Assembly (NCBI GenBank): GCA_028583605.1
Contig: CM053329.1
Location: 34,000,992 to 34,064,991 of the forward strand
Source: Dastarcus helophoroides
Lineage: Eukaryota; Arthropoda; Insecta; Coleoptera; Bothrideridae
Direction: 5' to 3'
Length of the DNA stretch: 64,000 nucleotides
This document shows, one piece after another, positions 24,401 through 32,888 of this stretch (positions are counted from its first letter, which is position 1; every line of letters begins with the position of its first letter). The notes under the pieces were generated by a model. It was given only the letters and a program-made list of their open reading frames with translations, did not search any database and was not told the origin of the DNA. A program made the translations under genes and the position numbers.

Positions 24401-27400
24401 TTAAAAAGTTCTGGAATATACGAATCTTGAAGATAAAAATCGAAAATTTGAAAGACTTTTCTTTCATAATTTTGGTTTTCTAGCGAAGTTTTGACTTTGA
24501 TTCGCTTTTCCTAACAGAACTGATTTTTGCTGCTTTGTTTCTGTTTGCTTGAGCTTTGGATTAAAAAGATCAATTTAAAAAAAATAAATGAAAAAAACTA
24601 AAAAATATAAAATGAAGAGTTTAAAATTGAGATTTTGAAGAAACAGTCAAAATTTTGACAAAAAAACTTCAAAATTTAACAGAAGAATTTTTTAAATTTA
24701 TACTTTAATTTAAAAATATCGACCTTAAACTAAAATATTCGATTTTTTTTCTGAAAATGTTGCTAAAAACTTTAAAATTTCTAAAAAAAGTAAAATTTTT
24801 CAGAAAGTTGTGGCGAGTATATTTACTTTCTTTCGATATCTTAACTTTTTTTTATGAAGTTTCAAATTTAAACTTGTATGTAGGGGGAGACTGGGTTATT
24901 GTGGACCGCCTTTTTATGTTGGCTAAAAACTGGCAAAAAATATTTTTTTCTGAAAATTTCAAAGCTTGAGTTTGTAGTACAACTAATAATCTCTCTTTGG
25001 ATTGCATTTTTGCGATTTTGAAAAATGTCGGGGAACTACGGACCACTTTGTAAATCGATTAAAAATGGAAAAATGTTGTAGAAAATTCTTCTTATTTTTG
25101 ATTCAGAATGGCAGAAGATTTATTATGAAAGAGAAACAAAGTGAAGTTTAGTGAGAAATGGCAATGAAAATCAGTTCGAAACGAAATTATTATTGTGTCC
25201 CAAAAAACTATTAGAAATTGCCGAAAAATAATGCTGTGCTGAAAATTTGCACAAATAATCACTTATATGCATCAAATATACGAAATTAGCTTGTGAAATG
25301 TATAGAAATTTAGTGATCCATAATTCCACGACATAGTGGTCCGTAATTCTCCAAAGGTCATTTTTTACTATATGGCAGCATATGAGCACAAGACAAACTT
25401 CATGCAAAACTTCATGTTCCTGTCGAAGACTTAAGGTTTCGCTAATATTATGAAGATATTTATCTAAGTTGGTTCTCAAAAAATGTGGTCAAATTAGAGG
25501 AAACTCTAAAGTAAAAAAAAAAAAATCGAAATATCCCGTTTCTATTTGGCATCGAAGCGAGGTAACGGTTCGTGTACACAAGTCGAGTACTGAAGGGAAA
25601 ATGAGCCTAACATGAGGTGAGCTGACGACAGTTATTTGTAGCTATCAACCACAATTAGAGAAAAAAATATGAAGCTGGTTCGCAATTCCCCGTGGTCCAG
25701 AATACCCCAGTATCCCCTACTTTAAATTATTATTTTTTTTTCTGAAATTTCGACTTTAAATAAAATTTAGTCTTTCTTTAGCAAGTATAATCATTTTTAT
25801 CGATATGTCGACTTTTGTTCTTTAGTTCTAGACATTTTTGTCGAAATTTTGAGTTAAGACTCGGACTATAAGTTTAAGTTTGGAATTTTCGACTTTTACC
25901 TCAAAAATTTCGAATAATTTTAAGGACTTGAAACTGTGTGATTAATTTTGAAAGATTGTTAATCATAAATTTAGTTAGTATTTATTCAAAATTTAGACTT
26001 TTTTCAAGAATGTTAATTTTTCAAAATAAAAAATAACATAAAATATTCAAATTCAAATTAGCACTTTTGCATTTGAAATTTACCTTCTGCTGATATTTTT
26101 GGGAAAAATTCGAAATGTTTAATTTAAATGTATATTTTAAGCGGAACAATAAAGAATCCACAAAAAATGCAATTTCAGTGATTTCTAAATTTTAATTTTC
26201 TGTAGAAAAATTGAAATTTCAAATTCAATGACCAATATTCTGAAAAAAAACGCAAATTTTCACGAAATTTTAGGAAAAATGTTAGCTGTAGCTAAAAAGT
26301 TCGTGAAGAGATTTAAAATTTTGAGAATCGATTTTGGACACAAAAGTTTAAGGAGCAAAGGGCCAAACTTTCGAGATTAATACCGGAAGTTTCGCAAAAA
26401 CAATTAATATTTAAAAAAACACACAATTTTGTCTTCCAAATTCTAAACAATCTCAGAAAATATCGCAATTTCCAGGCTAAAGTCGAAATCTTGAGAAAAA
26501 ATTAAAGTTTTCAGAATAAAAATTATTATTTTAGCGTAAACAAAATCGTTGGAGATTTAAATTAGATATTTTCTAAGATGTCACCATTTGCTTTAAAAAT
26601 TTCGACCCCAATGTATTTCCTCTGAAATTTGTAAGATGAAATTTAAAAATTTCAAGGTTAAATTTGAAATAACGAGATTTCAGCAAAAATTTTAAGAAAA
26701 AAATCTTATCTTGGAGTTTTAGGAAGTTTTAGGAGGTCGGCAGTGTATAAAATCATAAGAATTTAAATTTGGGGTTTCGAAAAAAAATTGACGTACTAAA
26801 AAAGATGAAATTTTAAAGAAAAAATTGGCAAAAAATTCAAAATTTCACTAATACCTTCAAAAAGTAGAGATTTAAAATTGAGAAAAGAAAATAGAAGTTC
26901 AAGATAAGAAGTAAATTTGGAGTTTTCTAAAAAAGTTCAAATTTCCAGAAAAACTTGGATTTGAACATAAAAATGGAAGGAAATCCTAGTTTCCCTAGCT
27001 TGAGTGAAGAACACGCTACTGTTTTATTCTAACGTTACGACGGAGGATATATATTTTTTTACTTTAAACTCGAAATTTTAATAAGAGAAACATTTTGAGT
27101 AATTTCTAAATGAAAGAGGAAAATTCAAAAAAGGGTCGAAAATCTTGAAAAAAAGATTAATTTGAAACTGCGAGATTTTAGCGAAAATTTTAATTTGGAT
27201 TAAAATTTTGAGAATAAGGTCAATATTTTTTAGAAAATGTGGAAATTGTTAGTTTCTGATGTAATTTTTTAACAGAAATGAGCAATTGAAAGTAAACTCC
27301 TAATTTTGAGATCAAGGTTGCACGGATTTGTGTAAAATTTTAAAAAAGAAATTGAAATCTTTAAAAAAAATTCCAAGCTGAAGGGTAAATAAAACTGTTT

Positions 27401-27670
27401 TAAGTACATAAATTCAACGAACCGAAATAAACCGATATTTTTTTCCGGTTTCATTCCGATTTCGTTCCGACGAAAATAACAGTTTTTTTCGGTTTCCGGT
27501 TTTCGGTTTAGTTCCGATTCGAAGCCCTGCAATCCATACAAAACGTGGAATTTACGATAAAAAATTAACTTAAATCAATTAAAAATACATACCAATAAGT
27601 TAAATAAGACAACCAACTGACATTATCCCTAGAATTGACTTTTCTTTCGATCTTGAGACCCCTGTCCATA
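14566..27670 (-). CDS. ABCC copy A: MRP4 / lethal(2)03659-like ABC transporter, one frameshift
   Basis: Nine exons on the minus strand: 27594-27670, 23303-23533, 22827-23254, 22612-22768, 16941-18183, 15976-16390, 15753-15903, 15475-15705, 14566-15425. All introns have GT-AG ends and the reading frame carries through each junction. The predicted transporter of about 1263 residues has the order TMD1-NBD1-TMD2-NBD2, as in short MRPs (ABCC4), which pump organic anions and conjugates across the plasma membrane. The start is MDRGLKIERK; the same start and donor occur in copies B and C. Exon 5 carries one extra base at 17520 relative to copies B and C, which creates a TGA just before the NBD1 signature. 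As written the gene is broken; a sequencing error would restore it. Introns 1 and 4 hold transposons. Confidence 0.9.
16941..18183 (-). CDS. ABCC copy A exon 5: end of TMD1 and NBD1, frameshifted
   Basis: This exon holds the last helices of TMD1 and nearly all of NBD1. Walker A is GSVASGKT, the Q loop is in SYASQNCWLF, the signature is SKGQQTRINLARAL, Walker B is DIYLLDDPFASVD, and the switch region is CILVTNDREV. The switch His is Asn and the Walker B Glu is Asp, so this ATP site is degenerate. The exon is 1243 bases against 1242 in copies B and C. The extra base (17520) puts a stop after IITD, immediately upstream of the signature. The exon ends SEKVLSQW at a GTAAGT donor. Confidence 0.9.
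18263..18294. repeat. Perfect inverted repeat, 14-bp arms
   Basis: TGATGTAAGTTATG and CATAACTTACATCA are exact complements separated by about 3 bases. It lies in intron 4 of ABCC copy A, just outside the insertion cluster at 18317-22136. No role is evident. Confidence 0.7.
18430..19370 (+). pseudogene. Tc1-like transposase, heavily mutated
   Basis: Plus-strand fragments in three frames match a Tc1-type transposase. An N-terminal helix-turn-helix part runs from SFVKRWVESCK-type sequence to LRETKAKLAKRG (near 18540-18770). A central region KLHVWECFSEHGF lies near 18915. The second catalytic block EEDNDPKLQSHLC, with its Asp, is near 19070-19110. A C-terminal piece is near 19280-19340. Stops and frameshifts are frequent, so the copy is dead. 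It lies within intron 4 of ABCC copy A, in the opposite orientation. Confidence 0.65.
19554..19710. repeat. 90-bp tandem repeat at the 3' end of the Penelope copy
   Basis: AGCACGGTAACTCAGTATGT begins at 19554 and again at 19644, followed by CCACCATACCAG-GGCGAAACTCTTCTGA each time. The same doublet is present in copy 2 (51904 and about 51991), so it belongs to the element. Confidence 0.8.
19860..20290 (-). pseudogene. GIY-YIG endonuclease domain of Penelope-like copy 1
   Basis: The frame contains NGVYRVPCSCGSVYIGETER, the GIY-YIG core in the form used by Penelope elements, with the preceding Cys residues. It continues through EHQRCLRSGLFSQSAIAEH to HETGHKI. It is separated from the reverse transcriptase by the stop at 20323. 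The frame departs from the copy 2 protein after about 19890. Confidence 0.8.
20125..20253. repeat. 66-bp in-frame tandem duplication inside the Penelope copy
   Basis: TGAAAAGATGGGTTTAATGT recurs exactly 66 bases later, with the whole unit nearly identical. It duplicates 22 codons (RKHNIKPIFS and following) just before the GIY-YIG domain. Copy 2 at 52440-52520 has a single unit, so the duplication is specific to this copy and recent. Confidence 0.85.
20323..21530 (-). pseudogene. Penelope-type reverse transcriptase
   Basis: The frame reads through ILSVDKGNATVILD, LYGLPKIHKPNIPFRPIVS, LVSLDVTSSFTNVP (first catalytic Asp) and AGTPMGSSLS to about 20770. There a one-base shift moves the protein to a frame with WLRYVDETFIVW. 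The usual YVDD box is YVDE here, so the third catalytic Asp is replaced by Glu. DIETVIK is followed by a stop at 20323, where copy 2 continues with RHLHP. The first 50 codons of the upstream frame are terminal repeat sequence rather than protein. Confidence 0.85.
21691..21745 (+). ncRNA. Hammerhead-ribozyme-like motif in Penelope terminus
   Basis: CTGAAGA (21695-21701) fits the CUGANGA core of hammerhead ribozymes. A hairpin-capable stretch follows, and then GAAAC (21722-21726). In the other termini the spacer is GCCCCC-ACGAT-GGTGGGC, a proper stem II. Hammerhead motifs are reported in Penelope-like elements. A stem III with a UH cleavage site was not convincingly identified, and stem II is degraded in this copy (CTACGATGATGC). 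It is called a motif, not a proven ribozyme. Confidence 0.4.
23822..27529. mobile_element. 3.7-kb non-autonomous hAT element in intron 1 of ABCC copy A
   Basis: The left end is CAGGGCTTCGAACCG and the inverted right end is CAGGGCTTCGAATCGG. Both continue into GGTTTTCGG/CCGGAAAACC-rich subterminal repeats. The flanking 8 bases are TAATCCAT (23814-23821) and CAATCCAT (27530-27537), a hAT-size target duplication with one mismatch. The homologous intron of copy B (49344-49706) lacks the insertion. No transposase frame is present. The interior is AAATTTCGA-rich and holds a second transposon at 24883-25717. Confidence 0.75.
24883..25717. mobile_element. 835-bp TA-flanked transposon nested in the hAT element
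   Basis: The left end is GGGGGAGACTGGGTTATTGT and the inverted right end is GGGGATACTGGGGTATTCTG. Both are followed by GGACC-C. TA flanks each side (24881-24882 and 25718-25719). The interior has GTGGTCCGTAATTC words and no transposase. Termini of this GGGG-ACTGGG type with a TA target suggest a Tc1/mariner relative; the family is not identified. Confidence 0.65.
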
Positions 27671-27865
27671 CCAAAACAAATGTTCTACACCAATAAAGGT
27701 ACGCCTTAAACGAATTTTTATAAAATGACATGTTGTTTTATACGATAAAGTTTTAAAAATGTACAATTATGGTTTGTTTCTTCTCATTATTGAAAATAAA
27801 TAAGATAACGTAAAAATTGTCTGCAATTATGAAATTTTTTTGAATAGGCATTTATTCATTTGAAA
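27671..27865 (-). promoter_or_regulatory. Upstream block of ABCC copy A with TATA box
   Basis: About 190 bases upstream of the ATG are conserved with copy B, and more loosely with copy C, while the DNA beyond is not. On the minus strand TATCGTATAAAAC supplies a TATA box (27736-27742) about 66 bases before the start codon. CGTTATCTTATT further upstream supplies a GATA site. The conservation suggests a shared promoter; use by a particular tissue cannot be read from sequence. Confidence 0.5.
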
Positions 27866-28091
27866 AAAAAAGATAACATGCAATTTAAGCTATCTTTTTT
27901 TAAATTGGGAGGGCAAAAGTTATAATGTTTTATAACTTGGTTACAGTATTTTTCCCCAGTAAAGGAATCGTGGCTTAGAATTTAGGAATTTATAAAAGTG
28001 CCACTACTAGTGCATGGAATAATTTCCTTTACTATCGCCGTCTAGCGTTGGGGAATGAGCAAGAGCCTCTTCTTGTTGGCTGGGAATCGTA

Positions 28092-28514
28092 CACCCCTGT
28101 GAGGACCCCTAGTTTTGCACTCTTTTCACAATAAGTTAACAAATCACTCAAAAGTACGAAATTAGAATAAGAAATCCAAAATCTAACTAATACCCAAAAA
28201 AAGTTTTAAAATGATAAAAAAAATATGCTGAAGGCATAAACTATAAAATTACAATTCAAAATCTGAAATCACTGAAAATTGATCTTACGATAAAAATTAG
28301 TAAGATAACATACATATTTGATAAAACAACTGCAATCAATAACAAAATTACAAAGCTACTAAATGTAAGATTTAAAAAAAGAACACGTTCTTAATAATTT
28401 CATAATAGGAATCCAAATTATTTTTATACAAAATCAAATTTAAGGTGACAGCAAGAAACACCATCACGGTGCACTGGCGATAAGGCAGCTCTCCAAATAG
28501 ATAAAAACTGTACT
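28092..28514. repeat. Direct repeat D, copy 1
   Basis: It is nearly identical to 32129-32563, from CCCCTGTGAGGAC-CCTAGTT to AGATAAAAACTGTACT. On the minus strand copy 2 holds a possible exon for a hydrophobic segment; here the same region has an indel and substitutions that break it. The repeat family is not recognised. Confidence 0.8.
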
Positions 28515-28842
28515 CTGATGAGCAGCCGTGAGTGTACATAGTTTTTCAAAATTGTCGAATTTTGCTCATCTTTAAAAAATTTTCGAAGAATAATTTACCT
28601 TCGATTTTCGGACCCAATTTGTCTACGTTGCGTTTAAAATTATTTTATTCCAATAAGTTGTAACCGCAGTTCCTAGAGTCGACAGGGAAGTGTTATCAAA
28701 TTCAAACAACAATTGCCCTAAATAGTTTATTACAATAGGTCAAAAAATAAATCAACAAAATTTCAAGTTTGTGGTTTTCAAGTGTTCTTAAACATAATAC
28801 AACAAAATAAAAGTAAACCTGTTTGTTCCAACTTGTTTAAAT

Positions 28843-29340
28843 TTGCTGGACACAAATTTGAGAAAAATATTTCTTTAGAAAATGAAGAGAATTCATTAAG
28901 CACAAATAATCTAACATTCTTTGTTTAACTCTTTCGCTCGTACATGGTGCGTTGGTTATTAATTTCCCAAAAGTTATCTTAACTCTAATAATGGCAAGGT
29001 TTTTCCCCAGTTTGGCCATTTAGTTTGTACTCAAAGGTTTTCAAACCAAATGCAGCTAACTTTGCACCTGATTATCAGTGGGTGTTCGCTGGTTAGTTTG
29101 TACACAGAGGTTCTCCAACTATTTTCAGGTGTCTGTTTTTATTTCCCAATTCTTGTGTGTTTTTGTCGCTTCTATATTTAAGCATTTGTCTCACAGCATA
29201 CAATTTCCTGCTAAAAGTTTTAAGCTAACAATATCCAAAGGATAATGCTACGAGAAAATGGAGCTCAAGCTTGGAAATGAAATTGTGATTTATCGTAATA
29301 AATCAAATTCATAAATGTTGATTCAATCTTACAGATCTCT

Positions 29341-29422
<82 letters not shown>

Positions 29423-29840
29423 CACTCTTTCTTTCTTTCCTTTGTTAACTTGTTCCTTTATTTGGTTTTTTTGTTTTTCTGATACCAAACTCAATCACTC
29501 GAACTCAAACCAGTGTCATAAAATAGACTAGAAAATATTGTTCAGATTTCGTAGAGAAACTTTCTGAGCAGAATTTTCCCTTCCAACACTACATCTACTT
29601 CTACGGCTACTAGTCTAATAGAAGGGGCGTTTTCTGGCTTAGAAAGTGGCTAAGCTTGACTTAGCACAAAAAACATTGAAATTAAAGTTAGAAAACTGGC
29701 AAGAAGTTCTAATTTCTTTCAAGACATTTCCCTAACGAGAGCTGATGCTGATACTGCTCGTCCACCTACGTTAGTACTCCCCATTTGTCAACAGATCTAT
29801 AAGGCTTTCTTTGGGCCTGATTCTCTTGTTCTATATTTTT
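28843..29840 (-). repeat. Dispersed 0.9-kb repeat, copy 2 (inverted relative to copy 1)
   Basis: It matches 12905-13835 on the opposite strand across its whole length, including GATGCTGATACTGCTCG, CCATTTGTCAACAGATCTAT and the AATTTGCTGG boundary. A CT microsatellite has expanded inside this copy where copy 1 has only GAAAGAAAGAAAAAG. No protein is supported. Confidence 0.75.
29343..29432. repeat. (CT)n microsatellite
   Basis: About 90 bases of CT dinucleotides with a few TTTT and CCC interruptions, inside copy 2 of the 0.9-kb repeat. Confidence 0.9.
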
Positions 29841-31149
29841 GGGATCCAAGCAACCTACGAAGAAGAATCTACGAATGAGGTAGCGCTAGGTGAATACACC
29901 AAAACAAAAACTAGATAAGAGCTTATTGTGGCTTATGCTTCTAGGATATTAAGGTGTACAATGCCCACGTTTCTAGAACTTGCAGAACATCATCAGTAAA
30001 ATCCAAATATATGTGTCTACTGCCAGTTACCGGACCTTGGTCGGTATACATTTTTTTGGAACTCTTGGAAACTCAGCTTCTTTTTTTTTCTTTTCTTATT
30101 TTGTTTTATTTTTGTTCCTTTTTTTTTTTGAAACTGGTAGTTGCACCAGTCAGCTGTAAGGTTCTTGGCCCTATAATAATTTTCTAACAACGACTTTCCC
30201 ATTCATTCGTGTTTGTTGTAAAAATTTTAAATTTCTTTCTCTTTTTTTGTGTACGCCCCCCAACTCGATATTACTCAAAGTTAGGAACAAGTATTTTCTC
30301 AAATTTTTGGAAAAGTTAATTAAATCATATAAGAGCAAAACCCCATCAAATAAAATCATCAGATATTTGAAATTTACTTGCCTTTTTATTCCATAGCAAA
30401 CGTCACATAAATGGCACAAGAACTTCACGTTGAACAGAATTTTTTTTTGTGTTCATTCACTTTAATTAACACAAACAAAAGCAATTTTTAATACTCAAGT
30501 ATTTCGTTCTCGTTTTCATAAGTCCGGAAGTTGACCATAATTTTTAAACTAGTTTCATCGAAGTTCAGTATTTTACGCCCTGTAAATTTCTTTATGGTGG
30601 TTTGTTTTTCTTCCCCTACCCTTAATCTCTGGTGACCGTCAGATTTTGTCTGAATCTCTCTAGGGGGCATGAAGATGCAGAATTTCTACTAATTTAAAAT
30701 TTCTAATCCAAATTAACCCTTAAATAAATTTTGAAAAGAATTCTTAAAGTGCAAATCAAACTGCAAACCCATTTTGAATGATGCCATCCCCTTATCTTAC
30801 AAGTTTTACTTCGATAATTGAAATTTAAATAATTTACAATTGTACGTGTATATAAAAGCGTTTTTTGAACGTCAAATTCCTCCAGTCTACCACCACATGG
30901 TCTTGCCGATCTCCGTTATCCTAATTTATTACTCTACTTTCAGCGGTCTTTCAAAACTAACATGTTTTTTTACTCACATATCCGTATTTATGTGTGCTTA
31001 AATCATTTTTTTTTAACAAACCAGGTGCAACAAATAACCCTAATCTAATTTGTGAACTGTTAAGAAGTCTGTTTCTCACGCAAAACGTTATGTTACAAAG
31101 AATTTTTATAATACAGTATTTGTAGAATTAATATTTCCAATAAAAATTG
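29841..31149. other. Gene-free intergenic stretch
   Basis: The stretch holds poly-T/poly-A runs near 30080-30130 and short open frames, none with recognisable features. I see no gene, RNA or known element. Confidence 0.5.
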
Positions 31150-31760
31150 AAAAAAAATCAATTAAATATAACAAACGAGGAAATAGAACAGTTTAGTAGA
31201 ACTCGACTCACCACAGTACTTATTTACTTTCCCTTCGCTAACGTGTTGCTTTCTCCTAGATGAAAACCATAGACAGATTTGGAATTTCTCAAACCTCCAG
31301 TACTGGAGCCAACCCTGAGGAAGGCGTTCTTGGGTATCCTCGAGGGGTACACTAGATGAAGTCTCCCACTGATTGGAGAATATGATAGAAAGTAGGTTAG
31401 GAAAAAAAATGGGCCTGGAAAGAATAAGACAATAGAATTAGCCCTCCAGATGCTGAGGGTTGATGGCTACATGCCCATACCTCGGCTCTTGGTCGACCCT
31501 ACAACCTGTTTGGCGATTATTCCGTTCCATCGAGAAATACTGGAACCATCCGAAGTTATTATATATGTGTGGTAACGTGCACGAACTGCAACAACTCCAG
31601 ACGATTCAAGGGCGCGTCGTAGTACATCCCTTTTGGGAAAAGTACCCAAAATCACGTGAAACACTCCGCGTGTAACGGATTCCGCCAAAGTGAACGACAC
31701 GAGAGACAAGATGACAGCGCTTTCAAAACCAACAATCTGGTATCAATCGGTATCACAAGT
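31150..31760 (-). repeat. Repeat unit U, copy 1, with long uninterrupted minus-strand frame
   Basis: The same unit occurs at 32562-32888 plus 34568-34855, where another element splits it. On the minus strand one frame (31709-31467) reads SLVSFTLAESVTRGVFHVIL, then FPKRDVLRRALE and HTYIITSDGSSISRW. A second frame without an ATG (about 31380-31150) reads WETSSSVPLEDTQERLPQG and on to WFSSRRKQHVSEGKV; it is preceded by an acceptor-like TTCTCCAATCAG. I do not recognise the protein. It may be an old retroelement or a fragment of a duplicated host gene. Confidence 0.5.
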
Positions 31761-31769
31761 CGCTTATCC

Positions 31770-32127
31770 CAGGCGTATGGTTGGCAACTTGTCTCTTTTC
31801 TACAAGTACTATCATGGAAGATGAACTAATGAGATTGATCCCCCCAAGGGCAAGATTATTGAGGCGTACTAGACAGTCGGAGACAGCAAATTCCTGTGCG
31901 GTCCAGTTTGACACAGTGAGGACTTCTGTCTACGGAGACTCTTTTTTCTATAGAACTTCCAAGTTATGGAATTTGTTACCGAAAGGAATTTTTCCCAAAA
32001 ATTACAACCTATCTTTGTTTAAGAAGGCGGTTCATCGCAATCTATCCTTGTTTCCGCATCCTACTCGCAGCGCTTTGAAAGCATAATGGGATTACCCTTT
32101 GCGAGTGAATTAATCTTAAAAAAAAAA
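31770..32127 (+). mobile_element. CR1-like 3'-end fragment
   Basis: The open frame 31781-32086 repeats the C-terminal protein of the 8.6-kb CR1-like element (VRTSVYGDSFFYRTSKLWNL, NLSLFKKAVHRNLSLFPHPT). It ends with GCATAATGGGATTACCCTTTGCGAG and an A-run. This is the usual 5'-truncated form. It abuts direct repeat D on the right. Confidence 0.8.
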
Positions 32128-32128
32128 T

Positions 32129-32563
32129 ACCCCTGTGAGGACTCCTAGTTTTGCACCCTTTTCACAATAAGTTAACAAATCACTCAAAAGTACGAACCTA
32201 GAATAAGAAATCCCAAAATCTAACTAATACCCAAAAAAAGTTTCAAAATGTTAAAAAAAAATATGCTGAAGACATAAACTATAAAATTACAACCTCAATT
32301 CAAAATCTGAAACCCCTGACCAAAAATTCAACTTACGATAAAAATTAAGTAAGATAACATACATATTTGATAAAACAACTGCAATCAATAACAAAATTAC
32401 AAAGCTACTAAATGTGAGATTTAATAAAAGAATACGTTCTTCATAACTGCATAACAGGAACCCAAATTAGTTTTATCCAAAATCAAATTTAAAGTGACAA
32501 CAAGAAACACCATCACGGAGCATTGGCGATAAGTCAGCTGTCCAGATAGATAAAAACTGTACT
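32129..32563. repeat. Direct repeat D, copy 2, with possible exon
   Basis: This is the second copy of 28092-28514. On the minus strand 32446-32337 reads YEERILLLNLTFSSFVILLL and continues hydrophobic. It is bounded by an acceptor-like TTCCTGTTATGCAG and a GTAAGT donor, and a downstream TTCTTATTCTAG acceptor at 32198 leads in phase to a stop. This looks like the tail of a membrane-protein gene. It is untested, and the frame is broken in copy 1. Confidence 0.5.
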
Positions 32564-32888
32564 TATCTACTTTCCTTCTGCTAACGTGTTACTTTCTCCT
32601 AGATAAAAAGCATAGACAGATTGGGAATTTGTCAAACCTCTAGATAAATACTGGAGCTAAGCCTGAGGAAGGCGTTCTTGGGTATCCTCGAGATGTACAC
32701 TAGGTGAAGTCTCCCACTGATTGGAGAATATGATAGAAAGTAGGTTAGGAAAAAAATAAAGGCCTGGAAAGAATGAGACAATAGAATTAGCCCTCCAGAT
32801 GCTGAGGATTAATGGCTACATGCTCATACCTCGGCTGTTGGTCGACCCTACAGCGTGTTTGGTGATCCTTCCGTTCCTTCGAGAAATA
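32562..32888 (-). repeat. Repeat unit U, copy 2, left part
   Basis: It matches 31219-31540. In this copy the minus-strand frame after LPQ ends at a stop (GCT TAG) where copy 1 reads GGT TGG, so it is degenerate. It is interrupted at 32888 by the ORF1-only retroelement insertion and resumes at 34568. Confidence 0.7.
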
